Positions 9,089 to 19,600 of a stretch of DNA of 64,000 nucleotides are shown piece after piece. The translations under genes and the position numbers were made by a program. Source of the stretch: Sorangium sp051521495. GTDB taxonomy: Bacteria; Myxococcota_A; Polyangia; Polyangiales; Polyangiaceae. The notes below the pieces were generated by a model. That model saw only the letters and a program-made list of their open reading frames with translations, was not told where the DNA came from and did not search any database. The DNA lies in the NCBI RefSeq assembly GCF_051521495.1, contig NZ_CP150355.1, positions 7,750,001 through 7,814,000 of the forward strand, read 5' to 3'. Numbering within the stretch: position 1 is the first letter of the stretch; the number at the start of each line of letters is the position of its first letter.

Positions 9089-9921
9089 GCTCACGGATGT
9101 ATCAGAGCTCGGAGAAAGAGCGGAGAGAATCGCGCGGCGAAAACTTGCCGGGGCAGGAAGGCGCACGGCAGAGGAGGGATGCGGGCCGCAACCGGAGCTG
9201 GCAGGGGATTCGGGCCCGAACAGCACGGACGCTCCAGAGACCAGCGCGCTCCGGCCATCACACCATGGGACGTCCGCCGCCCTCCTCCTTATAGAGAGAT
9301 GTCGGCGTAGCGAGGCGTCTGCATAGCGGGACGCCAGCGTAGCGAGGCGTCAGCATAGCGGGACGCCAGCGTAGCGAGGCATCAGCATAGCGGGACGCCA
9401 GCGTAGCGAGGCATCAGCATAGCGGGACGCGGGCACCGCGAGACGGCGGCGCGGCGCGATGCATTGAGGCGGCGCGGCATATAGAAGCAGCGGCACGGCG
9501 CGCGGGATGACCGCGCGACCGACGACAGCGGTGCGGCGTTCCGGGGCGAAGAGCGACAGGCGTGCGGCTGCCAGAAGGAGCGTTGTTGTCGTTCGTCGCG
9601 GCGCACCGTCGCGCACCATCTGGACGCGTCGGAAGCGTGCTTGTCGGTTCTCAAGCAGACGCCTGCGGGCGCAAAAATGGTGTGCCAGATGTGCCAGAGT
9701 CGGGCTCCCCCGACGTCGCCGGGCACGCTGGCATCGATGCGAGAAGGGGAAATCGCGACCCGGGGCCGGGCATATCACTTGCCAATAGGGCTCTCCGCAC
9801 CAGCGCCCAAGCCCGAACAGCCCGGTCGGGTCTGACAGACGCCTGTTCGCGTCGCCGGCTGCAGATCGAGCTGCGGCCGGACGGCGCTCGTGCAGTCAAC
9901 TCTTACCCAACGAGAACGTAG
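9089..9921. other. Non-coding spacer before the LamG lipoprotein gene
   Basis: No open frame in this stretch has codon use or similarity to suggest a gene. It holds the minisatellite at 9304-9431 and otherwise ordinary GC-rich sequence. A short frame on the minus strand crosses the repeat and would encode a repeated peptide, which is an artefact of the array. The promoter of the gene at 9922 must lie here but is not recognisable. Confidence 0.6.
9304..9431. repeat. Minisatellite: 4 x 32 bp, each made of two related 16-bp halves
   Basis: Four tandem 32-bp units (starting at 9304, 9336, 9368 and 9400) are nearly identical. Each unit splits into two similar 16-mers, AGCGTAGCGAGGCRTC and AGCATAGCGGGACGCC, so the basic period is 16 bp with eight copies. 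The last unit ends with one changed base. The array is intergenic. Confidence 0.9.
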
Positions 9922-12450
9922 ATGCGGAACCTCTCCTTCGGCTTCGCCCATCCCCTTGCCATCAAAACCAGCTCGGCCGCGGTCCTCGCCCTGCTCGCCT
10001 CGGGCGCCGCCGCGTGCGGAAGCTATGACGTCGATGAAGACTCGCTCGGCAATGCAGAACTGGCGCTCGACGGGGCGGTCAGCGCGTCGAGCGTCGTCAC
10101 TGCCGGCGTCGGCCCCAGCGGCGCCGTCAGCGCGGTCAGCGTCGGCGTCGGCGGCGGCGGCGCCGGCGGCGGCAGCAGCGTCGGCGGCGGCGGCACCGGC
10201 GGCATCGCTACCGGCAGCGGCGTCACCAGCTCCGGCGTCGGCGGCAGCGACCCCGGCGACCCGCCCCCGGTCGGGCCGCCGGCCGTCGGCTTCTGGCAGC
10301 TCGACGACTGCAACGCCGCGACGACGGCGCTGTTCGACTCGTCGGGCAACGGCCTCACGGCCACCCGCTCGGCCAACGCGGCGTGCGCGCAGGGGATCAG
10401 CGGACTAGGCATCGCCTTCAACAAGGACAACGACAAGATCCTGGTCGATGACGACGCCAGCTTCACGTTCGGACAGAACCTCGCGGTCGCCGCGTGGGTC
10501 AAGCCGACCGCGGTGTCGGGGTCGACGCCGCGGACCATCGTGCAGGAGCGGGGCGGCGGAGAGACGAGCTTCTCGCTCGACATCAAGAACAACCAGGCGC
10601 GGTTCACCGTGACCTTGACGAACGGCCGAACGGTCACCTCCCGCGCCCCCATCCAGGCCGACGTGTGGACCCACGTCGCGGGCATCTATGACGGCAGGTT
10701 CGTGCGGCTCTTCCTCAACGGCGAACAGGTCGGCCAGATCAGCGCGGCGGGCACGCTCCGCGACATCGACGCGCCCATCCGCATCGGCAACAACGTGCAG
10801 AAGGAGCGCTTCACAGGCGTGCTCGACGAGGTCTGGCTCTCCGCCTCACCGACGAGCGCCTTCGAGATCGCCCAGCTCTCCTGCATCAAGCACCCCGCGA
10901 CGGTCGTCGTCACGCCGGAGAGCAGCGGCCCGGTCGCCCCGAACACGCCTGTGGCGTACCAGGTCGCCGTCACCAACAACAATGTCGGCGCGTGCGGCGT
11001 CGGCGACTACTTCCTCCAGCTCTCCAACCCGCCTGGCCTCAACGCCTTCGCGGATCCCTCGTTCATCCCCGACGTCCTGCCCGGCAGCACGGCGACGTTC
11101 CCCGTCACCGTCACCGGCAACGAGGACGCGGACCCCGGCCCCCATGAGGTCCCCTTCTCCGTCATCGACTTCCGCTCGCCCGATTTCATCATCGCCTCGG
11201 GGTTCCTCAACTACGAGCTGACCGAGCCGACGGGATGCTTCGTCCGGACGGGCCGTGAGATCTTCGTGAAGGGCCTCAGCGTGGTCGAGGATCCCATCCG
11301 CACGACGTTCAATGGGCCGCCGGGCGACCCCCGCACCGGCGCGTGGGCGTTCGCGCGCCTCATGGAGGACATGGCGCCCACGCCCGCCGACGCGCCGGCC
11401 ATGGTCGAGGAGCTCTTCAGCACCTGGCTGACCGATCAGGTCGTGAACGGCTTCACCGTGCCGGCGCGCCCGGCGATTCAACAGGTCGTGTTCGACGAGT
11501 GGCCGAGGAGCCCTGACGGGTCGCTCGACCTGCGGCAGGCGCCGCTCCTGCTGCTCGGCATCGTCAACAGGATCGACGTGCGCAACCTCGCCGAAGGCAA
11601 CGCCGGCGAAGGGAGGTTCGTGTTCGGCGTCGTCAGCCAGGGCTTCCCGCAGCAGTTCACCGTGATCCTGGAGTACAAGCTCCCCGCGTCCACCGAGGCC
11701 GACGTGCTCGACTGGGCGAACGCCTGGCACGCCCTCGGCAGCCTTCCCTTCCCGTCCGAGGAGTACAACGCTGCGCTCCAGGACATCACCGCGCGGTTCG
11801 CAGGCCGGAACGCCGCGCCCGGCAAGCCGAACGGGAGCTCGCTCGGGCAGCTCCGCACGAACGAGATCGCGCTGGCAGGGCCGTGGGAGCTGCGCGAGTT
11901 CGTCCTCTCGCCCGATTCGGGCTTCCTGCAGCCGACGACCGTCAAGCTGACGCCGGACCTCGGCTTCGACGGTTCACCGACGCTCGCGAACTTCGTGAAC
12001 CAGAACGAGGCCTCGATCCTCGTGGAGCAGCACACGGTGCCCGACGCGTTCCAGGGGAACCCGTTCCTCGGCGGCTCGTCGTTCAACAACCTGACGGCCT
12101 GGACCGCTCCTGGCATCCTCAACAACGAGGCGCGGCACAAGTTCTCGCTCAACACCTGCAACGGGTGCCACGGCGCGGCGGAGACCGGAACCGCGTTCCT
12201 GCATGTGAACCCGAGGTCGCCCGGGAACGAGGCGTCGCTGTCGGGTTTCATGACGGGGATCACCGTCAGTGACCCGGTGAGCGGCGAGCTGCGCACTCTG
12301 AATGATCTGCGGCGCCGGAACCAGGATATGACGGCGCTCGTCTGCGAGCCTGCCCCGACCTTCGCGGCCCTCAGGGCCGCGCCGAGCGGCGGCGCCGCGT
12401 CGGCGAGCCGCTCCGCGTTCATCCGACGCGGCATCGGACGCGTCCACTGA
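9922..12450 (+). CDS. LamG-domain lipoprotein with C-terminal CxxCH motif
   Basis: An 842-residue surface protein. The N-terminus has a signal peptide with a Cys near residue 33 (GAAACGS), followed by a Gly/Ser/Val-rich low-complexity linker to about 115. A concanavalin-like LamG domain follows (about 118-330: VGFWQLDDC, AAWVKP, WTHVAGIYDG, IRIGNN), then a CARDB-like beta-sandwich segment (about 330-440). The remaining 400 residues are unassigned but contain CNGCH at 746-750, the form of a covalent haem c attachment motif, followed by GAAETGTAF. It could be an electron-carrying or carbohydrate-binding cell-surface protein. The chosen ATG starts the signal peptide. It is convergent with the nat gene. 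High confidence that it is a gene, low on role. Confidence 0.88.
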   Translation: MRNLSFGFAHPLAIKTSSAAVLALLASGAAACGSYDVDEDSLGNAELALDGAVSASSVVTAGVGPSGAVSAVSVGVGGGGAGGGSSVGGGGTGGIATGSGVTSSGVGGSDPGDPPPVGPPAVGFWQLDDCNAATTALFDSSGNGLTATRSANAACAQGISGLGIAFNKDNDKILVDDDASFTFGQNLAVAAWVKPTAVSGSTPRTIVQERGGGETSFSLDIKNNQARFTVTLTNGRTVTSRAPIQADVWTHVAGIYDGRFVRLFLNGEQVGQISAAGTLRDIDAPIRIGNNVQKERFTGVLDEVWLSASPTSAFEIAQLSCIKHPATVVVTPESSGPVAPNTPVAYQVAVTNNNVGACGVGDYFLQLSNPPGLNAFADPSFIPDVLPGSTATFPVTVTGNEDADPGPHEVPFSVIDFRSPDFIIASGFLNYELTEPTGCFVRTGREIFVKGLSVVEDPIRTTFNGPPGDPRTGAWAFARLMEDMAPTPADAPAMVEELFSTWLTDQVVNGFTVPARPAIQQVVFDEWPRSPDGSLDLRQAPLLLLGIVNRIDVRNLAEGNAGEGRFVFGVVSQGFPQQFTVILEYKLPASTEADVLDWANAWHALGSLPFPSEEYNAALQDITARFAGRNAAPGKPNGSSLGQLRTNEIALAGPWELREFVLSPDSGFLQPTTVKLTPDLGFDGSPTLANFVNQNEASILVEQHTVPDAFQGNPFLGGSSFNNLTAWTAPGILNNEARHKFSLNTCNGCHGAAETGTAFLHVNPRSPGNEASLSGFMTGITVSDPVSGELRTLNDLRRRNQDMTALVCEPAPTFAALRAAPSGGAASASRSAFIRRGIGRVH

Positions 12451-12477
12451 TCCGGGAGCGCTCCGGCGCGAGAGGCG

Positions 12478-12505
12478 GCGGGCGCGGCCGGCAAGCCGCG
12501 CCCGC
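12478..12505. terminator. Hairpin between convergent genes
   Basis: An 11-bp GC-only stem (GCGGGCGCGGC at 12478-12488, GCCGCGCCCGC at 12495-12505) with a 6-nt loop lies between the stops of the LamG gene and nat. It could serve both directions. There is no T tract, as is common in GC-rich genomes. Confidence 0.55.
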
Positions 12506-12546
12506 CCGGCCTCCCGGTCAGACACCGAGGAGGACGCGCCGCCGCT

Positions 12547-13362
12547 TCAGCGGTCGAGGCCTGCGCAGGAGAGCCGCGTCCCGGCCGGGAGCTCCAGCCC
12601 GAAGCGCTCTTTCAAGACGTCGATGAGCGCGTCATCGCGCAGCGCGACACGATCGAAGGAGCCCCCTCGCAATACACCCAGCTCGCGGTTGCGCAGCGTC
12701 ACCCGGCCCTCCGGCGAGGCGAGCGCCACGATCAGGTTGTTCACGAACAGCGAGTCCGGGTGCGTGGACGTGTAATGGTTCGCCACCTCGTAGTCGATCG
12801 GGAAGTTCTCCTCGAGGGTGAACACGTAGAGATCCTGCGACGCCTCGCCCGCCCTGGACGCGAGCACCCACGACGAGCCCTCCCGGCGCAAGCCGACGAC
12901 GTCGTGAGCCCGCGCGTGGCCGTCGCCCTCGGCGAGCCGGAGGGGCTGCGTGAGCCCCGGACCACCGAAGCCGACGTCGGCGATGAACGGCCCCTCGGGC
13001 AGCTCGATCAGCGACAGCATGTGAGACCGAGGTCCCGTGTCGGTTCGCTGGAACCGCACCCGCGCGATGAGCGTCGTGACCTTGAATCCGAGCTGGCGCA
13101 GCGCCGCGACGAACAGGGTGTTGTGCTCGAAGCAATAGCCGCCGCGGCGCGCCCTGACGAGCTTCGCCTGCACGCTGGCCAGGTCGATGCGGATCGGACG
13201 GCCGAGCAGGACATCGAGGTTCTCGAAAGGGATGGAGTAGACGTGCGCGGCGTGGAGCGCGCCGAGGACCTCCCGCGTGGCGGCGAGCTCGCCGCGGTAG
13301 CCGATGCGGGCAAGGTAAGCGTCGAGATCGAGCGAAGCGACGGCCAGCGTGGGCTCAGGCAT
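12547..13362 (-). CDS. nat: Arylamine N-acetyltransferase
   Basis: A 271-residue cytoplasmic enzyme of the NAT family, which transfers acetyl from acetyl-CoA to arylamines or hydrazines. The Cys-His-Asp triad is visible: C77 in RGGYCFEHN, H114 in SHMLSL and D129 in FIADVGFGG. PFENLDVLLGRPI near residue 45 is the usual N-terminal signature. Length fits the family (260-290). An upstream ATG at 13380 is in frame, but GGAAGGA lies at the right distance before the ATG at 13362, which I take as the start. The natural substrate in this organism is unknown; NAT-like folds also close amide rings in some natural-product pathways, but no such pathway is adjacent. Confidence 0.95.
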   Translation of the reverse strand: MPEPTLAVASLDLDAYLARIGYRGELAATREVLGALHAAHVYSIPFENLDVLLGRPIRIDLASVQAKLVRARRGGYCFEHNTLFVAALRQLGFKVTTLIARVRFQRTDTGPRSHMLSLIELPEGPFIADVGFGGPGLTQPLRLAEGDGHARAHDVVGLRREGSSWVLASRAGEASQDLYVFTLEENFPIDYEVANHYTSTHPDSLFVNNLIVALASPEGRVTLRNRELGVLRGGSFDRVALRDDALIDVLKERFGLELPAGTRLSCAGLDR

Positions 13363-13451
13363 TGTCCTTCCCACGAACATACGCCCGTCCTGAAGGATGC
13401 GCCGTCCTTAATCTTGGCGTCCCGTTGACGTCCCGCGCGTCGGCCAGCACA

Positions 13452-13479
13452 TTGCGTACAGTACAGCACAATTTATACC
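13452..13479 (+). promoter_or_regulatory. Possible sigma-70-type promoter of the giant kinase
   Basis: In a locally AT-rich stretch of the nat/kinase divergent spacer, TTGCGT (13452-13457) and TATACC (13474-13479) are spaced 16 nt apart on the plus strand, about 130 bp before the ATG at 13612. The match is moderate (4 of 6 at each hexamer), so this is a suggestion only. Confidence 0.3.
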
Positions 13480-13611
13480 AGTTCACGGTAATTCTCGCCT
13501 GGCTGGTCGCCGCGCGCGGCCGGGCATCCGGGCGGCGCGATGCGCGCGCGAGCGGGCGTCTCCGGCCTGGGTAGCTCGCCCAGCGCGGCCAGGACACCGC
13601 CGGTTACGTTC

Positions 13612-16600
13612 ATGAACGCGCCCGATCGCTATACCTTGATGGAGACCCTTCGCGAGGGGACCAGGTTCGTCGTCCACCGCGGCATCCGCAACGAGGACGG
13701 CTGCCCGGTCGTGCTCAAGGTGCCGCGGTCGCATCACCTCGATCGCCGGGACGTGGCGTGCCTGCGTCACGAGCTCGAGATCGGGCGAAGGCTCAGCGGC
13801 CGGTGCGCGATCAGGCCCTGTGCGCTCACGCTCCATCACGCTCGGCCGGCGCTCGTCCTCGAAGCCTTCCGCGGACGCTCGCTCGATGCGCTGCTCGGAG
13901 CGCCGATGGATCTCGGACGGTTCCTGAGGATCGCCGCCCGCGTCTCGACCGCGCTCGCGGACATCCACGCGGAGGGAATCGTCCACAAGGACATCAATCC
14001 GCACAATATCATCGTCGACACGGAGTCGGGCGAGGTGAGAATCACCGACTTCGCGCTCGCCTCCGTGCTCCCGGAAGACCCGGAAGAGCAGAGCGACGGA
14101 TGGTGCCCGAGCGCCATCGAGGGGAGCCTCGGGTACATCTCGCCGGAGCAGACCGGGCGCATGAACCGGGCGATCGATCACCGCACCGATCTCTACTCGC
14201 TGGGCGTCACGCTCTACGAGATGCTCACGGGTGTCCTGCCGTTCTCCGCGGGAGACGCCCTCGAGTGGGTCTACTGTCACCTCGCCGTGGTCCCCCAGCC
14301 TCCTGCGGAGCTCGTCCCAGGGCTCCCGCGGACCGTCTCCGAGATCGTCATGAAGCTCCTGGCCAAGGCCGCCGAGGACCGGTACCAGAGCGCCCGCGGC
14401 CTCGCGCAAGACCTCGAGCGATGCCTCGATCGGCTCGAGGCGAGCTGCGACATCGCCCCGTTCCCGCTCGGGGAACACGACTTCTCGGGCCGCTTCCAGA
14501 TCCCGAAGAAGCTCTATGGTCGAGAGCGCGACGCACATGCGCTGTTCGCGGCGTTCGAGCGCGTGGTCGAGAGCGGCGCCCCCGAGATCCTCCTCATCTC
14601 CGGCCATTCCGGCGTCGGAAAATCGTCGCTCGTGCGAGAGCTCTACCGGCCCATCGTCCGGGAGCGAGGCCTCTTCGCGGAGGGCAAGTTCGACCAGCAG
14701 CACCGGCGCGCCCCTTATTCCACGCTCATCCAGGCGCTCCGCGATCTCGTGCTCGGCATCGTCGACAGGGGCGACCCCGCCATCGTCGCGTGGCGAAGCC
14801 ACCTCGCCGCGGCCCTCGGCCGGAACGCGCAGCTCATCATCGACGTCATCCCCGAGGTGGAGCTCATCCTCGGCAAGCAGCCGCACGCCCCCGAGCTCCC
14901 GCTGACCGAGACACAGCGGCGGCTCGCGATGGTGTTCCGGCAGTTCCTCGGCGCCTTCTGCCGCAGGGAGCACCCTTGCTGCCTCTTTCTGGACGACCTC
15001 CAGTGGGCGGACCCGGAGAGCCTGGCGGTGCTCGAGCACATGGTCACTCACCCGGAGACGCACTACCTGCTGACCCTCGGCGCCTACCGGGACAACGAGG
15101 TGGACCCGTCTCACCCCCTCTCCCTCATGCAGGGCCGCGCGCGGGACGCCGGCGCCTCGATCCATGTGCTCGAGCTCTCCCCCCTCTCCGGCGAGCACGT
15201 CCAGCGGCTCGTCGCCGACGCGGTCCAGCAGCGCCTCGACGACGCCGCCCCGCTCGCGCGCCTCGTCCACGAGAAGACCGACGGCAATCCGCTCTTCGTC
15301 ACGCAGTTCTTGACCATGCTCCACAAGGAGGGCCTCATCGAGGTGGACCCTCGCGCGGGCGCCTTCACGTGGGATATCGACGCGATTCGCGGCAAGGGGT
15401 TCGCGGACAACGTCGTCGATCTCATGATCACGAAGATCAAGCGCCTCTCGCGGACCGCGCAGGAGGCGCTCACGCTCGCCGCGTGCGTGGGGAACACCGT
15501 CGACGCCGGCACCCTCGCCGTCATCCACGACCGGCGCGTGGACGCGATCCACGAGGACCACCGGGAGCTCGTGCGCGAGGGGTTGCTCCTCAGGTCCGGC
15601 GACACCTACCGGTTCCTCCACGACCGCGTCCAGCAGGCAGCCTATGCGCTCGTCCCGGAAGGCGAGCGGCCGGCGATGCACCTCCGCATCGGCCGGCTGC
15701 TTTACGCCCACGCGCCGCCCGAGGCCTCCGACGCGCGCATCTTCGAGATCACCGACCACCTCAACCTGGGCTCGGCCCTGGTCGCGGATCAGCAGGAGAG
15801 GAACCGGCTCGCCCGGCTCAACCTGACGGCGGGCCGGCGGGCCGAAGCCTCTGCGGCCTACGCGGCGGCGGCCGGTTACCTCGCGGCGGGCACGGCGCTG
15901 CTCAGCGACGACGCCTGGGAGACGGAGTACGCGCTGGCGCGCGATCTCTGCTGCGCGGGCGCGCGCTGCGCCTTCCTGAACGGCGATTTGGCCGCGGCCG
16001 AGCGGCTCATCGACGCGCTGAAGCAGCGCGCCCGGAGCCGGCTCGATCTCGCGGAGGCCCACCGCGTCGAGATCGAGCTCCACACGGCCAGGGCCGATTT
16101 CGAGCGGGCAGCGCGGAGCGCCCTCGCCTACGCGCGCGGATGCGGGATCGACCTGCCGCTCCACCCGGCGCGCGACGAGGCGGAGCTCGAGGTGCGCGAG
16201 GTCTGGCGTGAGGTCAGCGCTCGCGGCGTCGAGTCGCTCGCCCACCTGCCGCGCATGGGCGATCCGGAAGCGAAGGCCGTGATGACCATCCTCTCGGCGG
16301 CGCTCCCGTCCGCCTATTACGGGGCCTCGGTCCTCTGCGACCTCATCGCGTGCCAGATGGTCCGGATCAGCCTGCGCTCCGGCAACTCGGACACATCTGC
16401 CTGCGGCTATGTCGCCTTCGGCGCGACCCTCGGTCGCCTGCTCGGGCTCTACCGGGAGAGTTACCGCTTCGCGGATCTCGCCCGCGCGCTGCTGGGCACC
16501 GCAGATCGGACCGCGAGCGGGGCGCAGGTCCTCCACATGATCGCCATCCTCATCGACCCCTGGATCCGCCCTTGGCGCGACGTCGTCGGCCTCCTCCACA

Positions 16601-19600
16601 GGGCCTTCGAGGAGGCGGTCGCGACCGGCGCGCTGGCCCACGCGGCGTACAGCTCCTTTCAGATCGTGGCGCTGCGCTTCGCGTCGGGCGATCCCCTGGC
16701 CGACGTCGCCGCCGAGGCCGAGCGGCGCATGGCGTTCACGCGACATATCCGGTGCGACGCCATCCACGACAGCGTGGCCTTCCTGTACCGGCTGGTGCAG
16801 CGCCTGCGCGGGGCGGAGCCGGGCTGGGCGCCGCCGGACGCCTCCGATGCGCCGCGCGAGCGCTGCGATCCCGAGCGCGCCGACGACGCGCTGTGCGGGG
16901 CCAAGGCGCCGCCCACGTGGTTCTACGAGCGCCTGTACCGGGCCGAGGAGGAGCTCATGTTCGGGCGTTACGACGGCGCCGTGGCCGCGGCGCATTCAGC
17001 GGGCGAGCTCCTCGGCACGGTGACAGGCCAGCGCCTCGTCGCCGAGCACTGCTATGTCGCCGCGCTCGCGCTGTCGGGCCACTCCCGCGCCTCGCCGCCG
17101 GAGCACCGGCGAGAGCTGCTCTCCGTCCTGAGAGAGCACGAGGCGAAGCTCCAGGGCTGGGCGGAGGTCCAGCCCGCGAACCTCGCAGACCGCGTCGCGC
17201 TCGTGTCGGCCGAGATCGCGCGCGTCGAGGGCGACGATCTCGCCGCCATGCGCCTCTACGAGCAGGCCATCCGCGCTGCGCGCGAGAACGGCTCGCTCCA
17301 GAGCGAGGCGATGAGCCACGAGCTCGCCGCCCAGTTCTACCGCGATCGAGGCTTCGACATGATCGCCGACACCTACCTTCGCGCGGCCCGCTCCTGCTAC
17401 GCCCGCTGGGGCGCAGGCGGCAAGGTGAAGCAGCTCGACCGGCTCTTTCCGCACCTCGCAACCCGCCCGCTCGCGTCCACGGCCACGGTCACGGTCACGG
17501 TGCCGGCCGAGGAGCTCGACCGGCTCGCGGTCGTCAAGGCATCTCAGAGCATCTCCGGCGAGATCCTGATACCCCGGCTGGAAGAGGCGTTGCTCAGGGT
17601 CGTCCTGGAGTACTCGGGCGCCCAGAAGGGCTACCTGCTGGAGGTGGATCGCCGCGCCGCAACCATCCGGGCGAAGGCCAGGATCGAGGGAGGGAAGGCG
17701 TTCGCCGAGGCGCTCGCGGGCGAGGCGCGCGCGCCCGTGTCCGCCGCCGTCATGCCGCTGTCGATCGTCAACCACGTCCAGCGGACGGGCGAGGCGGTTA
17801 TCCTGGACGACGCGGCGGAGACGCGGTTCTCGGCGGACGAGTACATCGCGCTGGTCAGGCCGAAATCCGTCCTGTGCATGCCGATCACGCGGCGCTCGGG
17901 GCGCGACGCGCTCCTCTACCTGGAGAACGCCTCCATCCGCGGCGCGTTCACCGAGGACGCGCTCGCGGTGCTCAGGCTCCTCTCGTCCCAGGCCGCCGTC
18001 TCGCTGGAGAACGCGTCGCTCTACGCCGAGCTGCAGAAGAGCGAGGAGGTGCTCCAGAGCATCATCGACAGCTCGCCGGCCATCATCTACGTCAAGGATC
18101 TGGAAGGCCGCTTGCGCCTGATCAACCGGCAGTATGAGCAGCTCGTCCGCCTGCCGAGAGCGCAGGTGATCGGCAAGAACGATCACGAGATCTACCCGCC
18201 GGAGATGGCAGACACGTTCGCCGCGTACGACCGCAAGGCGATAGAGGCGGACAGGCCGATGGACCTGGAGGAGGTCGTCGTCCTGGACGACGAGCCGCGC
18301 ACGTACCTGTCGCTCAAGTTTACCCTGCATGACGCTGCCGGAGCGGTCTACGCCGTCTGCGGCATCTCGACGGACATCACCGAGCGCAAGCGGGCGGAGA
18401 TGGCCGAGCGCTTCCTGGCGGAAGCGTGCAAGAGGCTCGCGGCCGATCTGGGCTACGAGGCGACGCTGGATGCCATCGCGGAGGTCGCGGTGCCCGAGCT
18501 CGCCGAGGGCGCCACGCTCTACGTGCTCGACGACGCGGGCGCGCTCCAGCCGGCAGCCGTCGCGGCGGACTCTCCGGCCAGGGCCGCGCGCCTTCGCGAG
18601 CTCGCAGCGCCCGCCGGCGCCTCCGCGGCGTCCCCGGGCACCCCCGGGGATCCGCACCGTGTCCTCAGCGCGGATCGCGCCGAGCTCTGCCGCGTGGACG
18701 ACGGCCTCATGCGACGCTGGGCCGCGGGCGCGGCGCGCCCCGAGGCGCTCTTCGAGCTCGCGCCCGCAGCGTACCTGAACGCGCCGCTCGTGACGCGCGG
18801 CCGCTGCCTCGGCGTGCTGTCGCTGATGCGGACCCGAGCGACGCCGCGCTATACCCGGGCCGACGCGCCGCTCGTCGAGGAGCTCGCGCGCAGGGCCGCG
18901 ATGGCGCTCGACAGCGCGCGCCTCTACCGCGAGGCGCAGCAGGCCGTCCAGCTCCGCGAGGAGTTCCTCTCCGTCGCGTCTCACGAGCTCCGGACGCCGC
19001 TCACGCCGCTCAAGCTGAAGCTCAGCCGGCTACAGAAGGCGCTCGCGACCGAGAGCGCGAACCCCTCGCTCGAGCGCATGGTCGCGGCGAGCCTCGGGCA
19101 GGTGGCGCGGCTCGAGGTGCTCATCGACAGCCTGCTCGACGTCGCCCAGTTCGCCCGCAGCGGGCTCGACCTCGAGCTCGCGGACGTCGATCTCTCCGCG
19201 CTGACCCGCGACGTCGTGGGCGGGCTCGCCGAGAGCTCGTCGCGCGCGGGCTGCCGCATCGAGCTCGATGCGCGGCGCCCGGTGCTCGGTCGCTTCGACC
19301 GGCTCCGCGTCGAGCAGGCCCTGAGGAGCCTGCTCAACAACGCGATCAAGTTCGGCCCCGGCCGTCCCATCGAGGTGACCATCTCCGAGCGCGACGACAC
19401 GGCGCGGATCGTCGTGCGCGACCACGGGATCGGCATCGCGCCAGAGGACCTGGAGCGCATCTTCAAGCGGTTCGAGCGGGCGGTCTCGTCGAGGTCCTAC
19501 GGCGGGCTCGGGCTGGGGCTCCACATCGCGAACGAGATCGTCCGGGCGCACGGGGGCACGATCCAGGTGTCGAGCCAGAAGGGCGAGGGCGCCTGCTTCA

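Noticed and set aside
9350..9778. Minus-strand frames that encode a repeated peptide across the 16-bp minisatellite
   Set aside because: The repeated peptide is a by-product of the array; there is no start context or conserved region.
13483..16995. 1170-codon open frame on the minus strand opposite the giant kinase
   Set aside because: It mirrors a gene with clear domain motifs; its sequence is an Arg/Glu/Ala/Val mix typical of antisense frames in GC-rich DNA.
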